Source of the DNA: JAIYCX01 sp044351785
GTDB taxonomy: Bacteria > Bdellovibrionota_C > UBA2361 > SZUA-149 > DAOLCO01
Assembly: GCA_044351785.1 (NCBI GenBank)
Contig: JBILFC010000199.1
Span: forward strand, 1-5,875
Direction of reading: 5' to 3'
Length of the DNA stretch: 5,875 bases
Position numbers and translations under genes: made by a program. Under the pieces are notes generated by a model that was not told where the DNA came from, did not search any database, and was given only the letters and a program-made list of their open reading frames with translations. Position 1 is the stretch's first letter. Each line of letters begins with the position of its first letter. Shown in pieces: positions 1 to 5,010 of the stretch.

Positions 1-184
1 AGAAGTTAACTAGACCAGGAATAGTCTTAAGTCCTTCAATTTCTTGTTGATTGTATTTTACAATGTATTCCCCTGGGACCCAGAGAGGTTCTTTTGATGT
101 TTGAGCGTTGGCATGGCCATCATCTAATAGGACTATACTACATAAGATTGTGACTAAGATTAATTTTAATTGGTACTGCTTCAC
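1..184 (-). CDS. Secreted protein, N-terminal fragment, possibly a subtilase-type protease (partial)
   Basis: This reading frame runs leftward off the window, so only the first 61 residues are visible. It starts at a GTG (184-182). The frame is closed by an in-frame TAG upstream and has no ATG between, so GTG is the best start. A weak AAGAA lies a few bases upstream as a possible ribosome binding site. The N-terminus (MKQYQLKLILVTIL...) is a typical Sec signal peptide: Lys-containing n-region, hydrophobic core to about residue 20, and an A-N-A signal peptidase I site before Gln28. It has no lipobox. The start of the mature part, PGEYIVKYNQQEIEGLKTIPGL, resembles the I9 inhibitor propeptide that opens many S8 (subtilisin-like) proteases, where a short beta strand of the form YIVKF is usual. 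The catalytic domain is outside the window, so the protease call is inference; export is well supported. Confidence 0.6.
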   Translation of the reverse strand, partial: MKQYQLKLILVTILCSIVLLDDGHANAQTSKEPLWVPGEYIVKYNQQEIEGLKTIPGLVNF

Positions 185-225
185 TAAAATTCTTGTTAGA
201 GGTACTACGTTTGCTAACCTGTTCT

Positions 226-255
226 ATTATCAAGATTTATGCCAAGTAAAGTCTA
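226..255 (-). promoter_or_regulatory. Candidate sigma70-type promoter of the leftward secreted-protein gene
   Basis: Read on the minus strand, TAGACT (255-250, 4 of 6 matches to TTGACA) and GATAAT (231-226, 5 of 6 matches to TATAAT) are separated by 18 bases. Transcription would start near 219, giving a leader of about 35 bases before the GTG start at 184. The position is right for that gene, but the call rests on consensus matching alone. Confidence 0.4.
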
Positions 256-269
256 AGAAATTTTCTTAG
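253..269. promoter_or_regulatory. Perfect 17-base palindrome, possible operator
   Basis: CTAAGAAATTTTCTTAG has 8-base arms around a single central base. The centre is too tight for a stable RNA hairpin with the full arms, and no T-run follows, so a dimeric protein-binding site fits better than a terminator. Its first three bases overlap the proposed -35 hexamer (250-255) of the leftward gene, where a bound repressor would block polymerase. I saw no second copy in the window and recognise no known regulator motif. Confidence 0.35.
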
Positions 270-435
270 GGGGATGTGTCTTTATTGGTCTTTATTAGAG
301 GACATAGCTTTTTGGTCCTTGGAGGGTGTGGAAAGATTCGAACTACTGCTTTGATAAATCTGCATGCCCAGTTGTTAAAGAAAAATCATAGAATTACCGT
401 AAAGTAGATTAGCCTAAGTGGGAGTAAGTTTATTT

Positions 436-846
436 ATGAAATATTTTGTGATTCTTAGTTTATTTCTTCTATGTGTGTTTTGGGTTTATCTTGCAGGCAT
501 TAAAAAGCCGGAGTCATCTTTAGAGATCAGTAAATTGCAGAGCATAGATAAAATTAAAGATTCTCCACGTGGAGTGAGTTTGCCTGAAGAAGAAGTTGAA
601 AGTGATAAATCCTATTTTGAAAAGTTAGAAGAGAAAGTTCAGTTAGAACAAGTTTCAGTGACTCCACAAGAGGTGGAGCAACTGAAGCTAAATGATTTTC
701 ATGCGTACCTGAGACATGAAGATCGAGTTATAAAACAACAAGATAAGCAGTATGCGGATAGTATTATGAATCTTGAGGATAGAAAGAAGATTGCTAAAGA
801 ACGTCTGGCTGTGAAGCTGATAGAGGAATTGAACTCTAAAGAATAA
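436..846 (+). CDS. Small single-pass membrane protein of unknown function
   Basis: This 136-residue protein is not one I recognise. Residues 2-21 (MKYFVILSLFLLCVFWVYLA) form one strongly hydrophobic helix, either a membrane anchor or an uncleaved signal; there is no lipobox. The rest (22-136) is hydrophilic and rich in Glu, Lys and Gln. The stretches at about 58-72 and 112-135 look helical and possibly coiled-coil, so the likely topology is a short anchor with a charged, probably periplasmic helical domain. I chose the ATG at 436 over an in-frame GTG at 418 because GGAG at 421-424 lies 11 bases before it and because this start gives a compact anchor beginning MK. The gene is alone on its strand here: it diverges from the secreted-protein gene and converges on the acidic-protein gene, ending 20 bases before the shared terminator. 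Confidence 0.7.
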   Translation: MKYFVILSLFLLCVFWVYLAGIKKPESSLEISKLQSIDKIKDSPRGVSLPEEEVESDKSYFEKLEEKVQLEQVSVTPQEVEQLKLNDFHAYLRHEDRVIKQQDKQYADSIMNLEDRKKIAKERLAVKLIEELNSKE

Positions 847-866
847 ACATTTTACGTTGCTAAATT

Positions 867-895
867 AAAAAGGGACACATGGTGTCCCCTTTTTT
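867..895. terminator. Bidirectional intrinsic terminator between convergent genes
   Basis: GGGACAC (872-878) pairs perfectly with GTGTCCC (882-888) around a three-base loop. The stem is flanked by five A (867-871) on the left and six T (890-895) on the right. On the plus strand it ends the membrane-protein gene that stops at 846; on the minus strand the same stem is followed by TTTTT and ends the acidic-protein gene that stops at 910. Confidence 0.9.
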
Positions 896-909
896 AGTGG
901 AAGAAGAAA

Positions 910-1266
910 TTAATCTTCGTCTTCATCCTCTTCGTCTTCATCCTCATATTCTTCATCATCATCTACATCTTCCATCTCATATTCTTCATCATCCTCTTCC
1001 CCTTCTTCACCCTCTTCTTCAAAAGCAGCAGGATCAAGTTCCTCAAGAGATTCTGTCAGATTGGACAGGACAGCTGCAAAGCCAGCTGTGCTGAAATCAG
1101 TTTCCTCAATTGCACTTTCGATGCTGGTTTCTAAAGCTTCTATGATGGAATGCGAAAATGCATCTTCATCATCACCAACCTTTTCAGATATTTCTTCTTC
1201 AAGTTCAGTGTATGCTTCTATTAAATTTTGAATCGCTTCATCTAATTTTTTAAATGAACTTACCAT
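910..1266 (-). CDS. Highly acidic small protein with a poly-Asp/Glu C-terminal tail
   Basis: The 118-residue product has, by my count, 52 Asp/Glu against only 3 Lys and no Arg. Residues 1-30 and 38-56 look amphipathic and helical (for example FKKLDEAIQNLIEAYTELEE), followed by a more hydrophobic stretch at 59-77. Residues 83-118 are an acidic tail, 30 of 36 being Asp or Glu, with two DDEEYE blocks. There is no signal peptide or membrane segment, so it should be cytoplasmic. The start is well supported: AAGGAG (minus strand, 1284-1279) lies 12 bases before the ATG. A TATACT hexamer (1345-1340) could be its -10, but no good -35 accompanies it. Such tails occur in RNA polymerase delta subunits, histone chaperones and DNA mimics, but the N-terminal part does not resemble the delta HARE domain, so I assign no function. 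Protein-coding status is supported by the strong ribosome binding site, the terminator and the in-frame repeat structure. Confidence 0.75.
   Translation of the reverse strand: MVSSFKKLDEAIQNLIEAYTELEEEISEKVGDDEDAFSHSIIEALETSIESAIEETDFSTAGFAAVLSNLTESLEELDPAAFEEEGEEGEEDDEEYEMEDVDDDEEYEDEDEEDEDED
914..943. repeat. Two perfect tandem copies of a 15-base unit inside the acidic-tail coding region
   Basis: TCTTCGTCTTCATCC occurs at 914-928 and again at 929-943 without a mismatch. The unit is five codons, so the duplication keeps the frame and lengthens the Asp/Glu tail of the minus-strand protein near its C-terminus. Confidence 0.9.
944..993. repeat. 17-base direct repeat with a 33-base period in the acidic-tail coding region
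   Basis: TCATATTCTTCATCATC is found at 944-960 and 977-993. The 33-base period equals 11 codons, and the two copies encode the two DDEEYE blocks of the acidic tail. The repeat lies directly beside the 15-base tandem duplication. Confidence 0.9.
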
Positions 1267-1443
1267 AACTTTGGCTAACTCCTTTTATCTCCGTTTGATT
1301 CAGATTTCTGTCTGTACTCTAATTCTAACAAATTTTATTAGTATAGCTCGGGTGGATACGCCAGTATAAAAAAAGTAGCAAGTTATTAAGCTATAAAAAA
1401 GCATTATTTTTTAAAATATTTCTAATTATCTAGTGCGTGGTCC

Positions 1444-1452
1444 TGCTATAGT
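1444..1452 (+). promoter_or_regulatory. Extended -10 promoter upstream of the lipoprotein-ftsK pair
   Basis: TGCTATAGT combines the TGn extension with a TATAGT hexamer (5 of 6 matches to TATAAT). No clear -35 is present 16-18 bases upstream, as is common for extended -10 promoters. Initiation would fall near 1459, about 40 bases before the lipoprotein start. Upstream A-tracts (1368-1374, 1395-1400, 1413-1416) could act as an UP-like or curved element. Confidence 0.5.
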
Positions 1453-1498
1453 ATATAGAATGGCCGAATAGATAAGTTGTAAATTTTTAGTATATGTC

Positions 1499-2206
1499 AT
1501 GATAAGTATGAAAAATATCGTTAATTCAGCATTAATTGTAATCCTGTTAGTATCTTGTAGCCCTAAGACTAAGTCAGGAATTAACTCAGGGCCAAATCAG
1601 GACGTCTCTTCCGAGATACTCGATGGATTTAGTGCGAATAATATTAAGTCGGTGCATGTGGTTCCAGTTTTTGCTGAGCAAATTGGTCGTGAAAGTCTGG
1701 CCGTTCCTGATTCTCAAGCTACAGATGATCTTATCACCGCAATTCAGGTTCATACGCAGCTTGAAGTAAGTGGTGGAATCGATAGAAAATTCGCAAGTAA
1801 TTGGAATCAATTGGCTACTGGTGGGGAAGGAGAACAAATTTCGCAATTAGGGACATCTAAAGAAAGGTTATTTAAAATAGCTCAGACGATATCAAAGGAA
1901 GAAGGCGGAATCCCTGTATTGTTTTGTCTGCTACAAAAGACAGCTGAACGATCAGGTAGTGGGGTAGGTTCAGAGACTGCAGCGCAGGCTAAATATAGGA
2001 TGTGGTTGTATGATGGAAAGCTTGATAAAACAGTTTGGTCATCAGCTTTTAGGACCAAGGAAGAGGCTGTGACTGAAAACCTTTTTTCTTTGGGATCTAA
2101 ATTTGGATCTGGATTTAGTTCTGTGAGAGAATTGGTCTCAGCTGGCTTTAGAGGTTCAGCGAAGAATCTTGATAAGTTGTTGAGAAAGAAAGGATCAACT
2201 AATTAG
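1499..2206 (+). CDS. Predicted outer-membrane lipoprotein of unknown function
   Basis: The 235-residue protein opens with a lipoprotein signal: Lys5, a hydrophobic core at about 7-18, and the lipobox L17-V-S-C20. Ser at +2 rather than Asp predicts sorting to the outer membrane. A low-complexity Ser/Gly/Asn spacer (21-46) follows. The folded part has a strand-like SVHVVPV (51-57), then GGIPVLFCLLQKT (136-148) and KYRMWLYDGKLDKTVWSSAF (165-184) with ENLF just after. The pattern of a strand at the start and a segment ending in TVWS is reminiscent of envelope lipoproteins with a TolB-N/LpoB/CsgG-like fold, whose late strands read roughly 'property of the subunit, exported, W-S'; this is a weak resemblance, not an identification. 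The C-terminus (205-235) is basic. An alternative ATG at 1508 would give a shorter n-region (MKNIVNS...). Neither start has a clear Shine-Dalgarno sequence. The ftsK gene follows after 62 bases with no terminator, so co-transcription is likely. Confidence 0.75.
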   Translation: MISMKNIVNSALIVILLVSCSPKTKSGINSGPNQDVSSEILDGFSANNIKSVHVVPVFAEQIGRESLAVPDSQATDDLITAIQVHTQLEVSGGIDRKFASNWNQLATGGEGEQISQLGTSKERLFKIAQTISKEEGGIPVLFCLLQKTAERSGSGVGSETAAQAKYRMWLYDGKLDKTVWSSAFRTKEEAVTENLFSLGSKFGSGFSSVRELVSAGFRGSAKNLDKLLRKKGSTN

Positions 2207-2268
2207 TATTTTCTTTCCTTCTAGAGTCGTCGGCTTGTAAGAAATGTGTAGTATTAAAAGAGTGAGGC

Positions 2269-4890
2269 ATGGCCAGTAGATCTAGAGTAGATAGTAAGAA
2301 GTTACCGCGTAAGAGAGTCTTAAAGGAAGAAGTTCAGGAGGAAGAAGTATCCTCAAGTCTTTTTCGTGAAGGAATGTCTATCCTTTTAGTAGTTGTCTCT
2401 ATATTTTTATTTTTATCCTTGAATTCATATCTAAGTTCTCCTGAAGAGCAGGCTTTAAGCCCATCAATGAACTTAATGGGGAAGCTTGGATTTTTATTAT
2501 CTAATCGATTATTTGAGTATCTTGGTTATTGTGGATTTTCTGTTGTAGGAATAACAGTTCTCGTAGCTTGTCTTCTATGGAGAAATAGTGATGAGAATCA
2601 ACAAATTTCTCCTGAGCGTATTCTCTTAATTGGATCTTTTATACTTTTATTTATCGTTTCATTCGCCATTCTTTCCAGTACTTTACTTGGCTATGAAGGA
2701 GGCGGATATATTGGGTCAACAATAGCTTTTAAGTTAGATAGTGTTCTCAATAAAGCGGGCACGGTATTAATGAGTTTTGCATTGATTGCGATTTCACTAG
2801 CTGTAATCGTAAATTTAAGGATTAAGCATTATATTCGGGCTGGTAGTCTACTTTGGAGCGGTGCCCAGAGAACCGCAATAGAAGGGACTACGGTAATTAA
2901 AAGGGGCATGCAGTTAGGTGGAGCTGTCTTAGAGAAGACACCGAATGTGTTAGCTGGAAGAAATAAAAATTTAGAATTAGATGAGGATGTGGAAGATGAA
3001 GAGGAAGAATTTGTACTGGATTCTAAACCTAAGAGAGCTAGAAGGGCGAAAAAAGTCAAGAAAATTAAGGATGAAACGGAATTTGAATTAGGAGAAGAGC
3101 TTGAAGAGGAAGAGCAGGAAGAAGAATTTTTATTGGAAGAAGCTGAAGGAGAAATAGCACCACCTCTGATATCACGAGGGGAAAGTAAGTCTCATAAAGT
3201 AAAGAGAGTCGGAGCTCTAAATAAAAAAAAATCAAAAGAACCAGTTGAAACTAAGGAAAGACTAAAGAAGAGTTATAATTCTAAAAGAGATTATAACTCT
3301 TATCAAATTCCTCCTAGGGAGATACTTGTTGGTTTAGACGGGGCTAGTTTAGATGGTCCGAAAGATGAAGAATTAATTCAAAATAGTAAGCGTTTAGAGC
3401 AAGCTCTTAGAAATTTTAAGCTAGGGGGAAGAGTAGTAGAGGTTCATCCAGGGCCAGTAGTTACTCTTTATCAGTTTGAACCCGCTGCTGGTATTAAGGT
3501 CCAGAGGATTATTAATTTAGCTGACGATTTAGCATTAGCTTTAAAAGTTGAAAGTGTAAGAGTTTATGCCCCTGTGCCTGGAAAGGGTACGATTGGAATT
3601 GAAGTACCTAATGCCGTGAGAGAAATTGTAAGGCTAAGAGACATTGTTGATAGTGAAGAATATCAGACTAAGAACTATGCCCTTTCTTTAGCGCTAGGAA
3701 AGGATACTTATGGTGAAGCCTTTGTTGCGGATCTTGCTAAGATGCCTCACTTACTTATCGCAGGAGCTACCGGGACAGGTAAGTCAGTTTGTATTAATTC
3801 TCTTTTAATGAGTTTGCTCTATAAATCTAGTCCTCAGGATTTAAGATTAATTTTAATCGATCCTAAAATGTTGGAGCTAAGTATCTACGAAGGTATACCA
3901 CACTTACTCTCACCTGTGATAACTAACCCTAAGCGTGCAAAGGGAGTTTTATACTGGGCGGTAGAAGAGATGGAACGGCGGTATAGTTTGATGAAAGATC
4001 TCGGAGTAAGAGATCTTGCTATGTACAACCGTATGATTGAGAAGGGTGGTGATGTTGAGCTTGTAACAAATCGAAAAAAGAAAGACGAGATTATTAAATT
4101 AGAAGAGAAAGATGTAGTATCTACTACGGCTGCTCAGTCTTTAGTGGATAGAGATGCGGAGCATGATGCTTTATCTGCGGCTCCATATGAAGGTCTTTCT
4201 ACAATGTCTAGAATTGTGATTGTGGTGGATGAGTTAGCAGATCTCATGCTTACAGTAGGGAAAGAAATAGAGGAGTTATTAACAAGGTTAGCTCAGAAGG
4301 CTAGAGCTTGTGGGATACATCTAATTTTAGCCACGCAAAGACCAAGTGTGAATGTTATTACAGGTCTTATTAAGGCTAACTTTCCAGCGAGAATTTCATT
4401 TAAAGTTACTAGTAAGATCGATGCGAGAACTATTCTTGATGTATCAGGTTCAGAGAGACTTTTAGGTCAAGGTGATATGTTATTTTTAAGTCCTGTAATT
4501 GGAAGAATGAAGAGACTTCATTCCCCATTTGTTTCAGATCAAGAAGTTCATGACGTTGTAAACTGGATTAGAGATCAGGGAGAGCCTGATTATGATCCAA
4601 TGATTGAAAAGACTTTAAATTTACTTGAAGAGCAAGAAAAGGCTCAGAGTAATCCAACTGAGGGCTTTGATGTGGATGGTGAGGATTATGATCCTCTTTA
4701 TGACCAGGCGGTAAATCTTGTGATTGAGAAGGGTCAGGCTTCAACTTCAATGGTGCAGAGAGTTTTTAGAATTGGCTATAATAGAGCTGCAAGAATTCTT
4801 GAAACGATGGAGCGAGAAGGTTTAGTAGGTCCAGCGGACGGGGCTAAACCTAGGCAGGTAATAGGTGGTGGCGCAAGTGGGCCTATTTAA
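2269..4890 (+). CDS. ftsK: DNA translocase FtsK (FtsK/SpoIIIE family)
   Basis: FtsK is the hexameric, ATP-driven pump anchored at the division septum that moves chromosome termini into the daughter cells and, in most bacteria, activates XerCD/dif recombination. The 873-residue protein has the full layout. Four membrane helices lie at about 36-53, 83-104, 117-140 and 163-183. A charged linker (about 184-345) alternates acidic and basic blocks. The alpha domain (about 346-462) includes APVPGKGTIGIEVPN. The RecA-like motor has Walker A GATGTGKS (499-506), DPKMLELSIYEGIPHLL (531-547), Walker B IVVDE (651-655) and LATQRPSVNVITGLIKA (687-703). A winged-helix gamma domain (about 805-873) contains FRIGYNRAARI. 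In that helix N838, R842 and E845 match, in spacing, the KOPS-contacting residues of E. coli FtsK gamma (N1296, R1300, E1303), so oriented DNA reading is probably conserved. The segment at about 591-645 is longer than usual. The ATG at 2269 has AAGAG (2258-2262) six bases upstream, overlapping a GAGG. The linker is much shorter than in E. coli FtsK (1329 residues). Confidence 0.97.
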   Translation: MASRSRVDSKKLPRKRVLKEEVQEEEVSSSLFREGMSILLVVVSIFLFLSLNSYLSSPEEQALSPSMNLMGKLGFLLSNRLFEYLGYCGFSVVGITVLVACLLWRNSDENQQISPERILLIGSFILLFIVSFAILSSTLLGYEGGGYIGSTIAFKLDSVLNKAGTVLMSFALIAISLAVIVNLRIKHYIRAGSLLWSGAQRTAIEGTTVIKRGMQLGGAVLEKTPNVLAGRNKNLELDEDVEDEEEEFVLDSKPKRARRAKKVKKIKDETEFELGEELEEEEQEEEFLLEEAEGEIAPPLISRGESKSHKVKRVGALNKKKSKEPVETKERLKKSYNSKRDYNSYQIPPREILVGLDGASLDGPKDEELIQNSKRLEQALRNFKLGGRVVEVHPGPVVTLYQFEPAAGIKVQRIINLADDLALALKVESVRVYAPVPGKGTIGIEVPNAVREIVRLRDIVDSEEYQTKNYALSLALGKDTYGEAFVADLAKMPHLLIAGATGTGKSVCINSLLMSLLYKSSPQDLRLILIDPKMLELSIYEGIPHLLSPVITNPKRAKGVLYWAVEEMERRYSLMKDLGVRDLAMYNRMIEKGGDVELVTNRKKKDEIIKLEEKDVVSTTAAQSLVDRDAEHDALSAAPYEGLSTMSRIVIVVDELADLMLTVGKEIEELLTRLAQKARACGIHLILATQRPSVNVITGLIKANFPARISFKVTSKIDARTILDVSGSERLLGQGDMLFLSPVIGRMKRLHSPFVSDQEVHDVVNWIRDQGEPDYDPMIEKTLNLLEEQEKAQSNPTEGFDVDGEDYDPLYDQAVNLVIEKGQASTSMVQRVFRIGYNRAARILETMEREGLVGPADGAKPRQVIGGGASGPI

Positions 4891-4911
4891 TGTTAATTCT
4901 TTGGTATTATC

Positions 4912-4950
4912 ATGAGAATAAAGACTGAATCTATGAGATTCCATTCTCAT
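4912..4950 (+). repeat. Inverted repeat with two alternative pairings downstream of ftsK
   Basis: ATGAGAAT (4912-4919) is the perfect complement of ATTCTCAT (4943-4950). A second ATGAGA (4933-4938) can pair with the same TCTCAT (4945-4950) in a tighter hairpin with a six-base loop, so the two structures exclude each other. No T-run follows, so this is not by itself an intrinsic terminator; it could protect the 3' end of the ftsK message. Confidence 0.5.
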
Positions 4951-4961
4951 CTAAAATAAAT

Positions 4962-4987
4962 AAAAAGCATCTCCCGAGGTGTTGTTT
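4962..4987 (+). terminator. Probable intrinsic terminator of ftsK
   Basis: GCATCT (4967-4972) pairs with AGGTGT (4977-4982), including two G-T wobbles, around CCCG. The stem is preceded by five A (4962-4966) and followed by a broken T-tract, TTGTTT (4982-4987). The architecture is that of an A-stem-T terminator, but the wobbles and interrupted T-tract make it weaker than the one at 867-895, so some read-through into the next gene is plausible. Confidence 0.5.
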
Positions 4988-5010
4988 AATATTGTTCATC
5001 ATCTATTTCT

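Noticed and set aside
372..394. Promoter for the membrane-protein gene (TTGTTA with TAGAAT)
   Set aside because: The spacing is only 11 bases, far too short for sigma70, and other hexamer pairs in 290-420 match poorly, so no promoter is called.
320..396. Complete tRNA-Cys gene on the minus strand
   Set aside because: The 3' end has tRNA spacing and a GCA triplet lies near the anticodon position, but the acceptor, anticodon and T-stems do not pair and the TGCA-to-T-loop distance is one base too long. Only the 3'-end resemblance is kept, as a low-weight finding.
879..1094. Plus-strand open frame rich in His, Leu and Pro
   Set aside because: It is the complement of the Asp/Glu-rich tail: acidic codons read backwards give Leu/His/Pro. 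It overlaps the terminator stem and has no ribosome binding site.
1586..1846. Minus-strand open frame of 86 codons
   Set aside because: It lies wholly inside the lipoprotein gene, has no ribosome binding site or recognisable protein features, and the plus-strand frame has a convincing lipobox.
2184..2217. Terminator between the lipoprotein gene and ftsK
   Set aside because: GAAAGAAA (2184-2191) can pair with TTTCTTTC (2210-2217), but the stem is A-T rich, the loop is 18 bases and no T-run follows, so it should not stop transcription.
2829..3059. Minus-strand open frame with a Ser-rich run
   Set aside because: It is antisense to the charged linker of ftsK; the Ser run is the complement of Glu/Asp codons.
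4568..4750. Minus-strand open frame of 60 codons
   Set aside because: It is antisense to the conserved 3' part of ftsK and has no features of its own.
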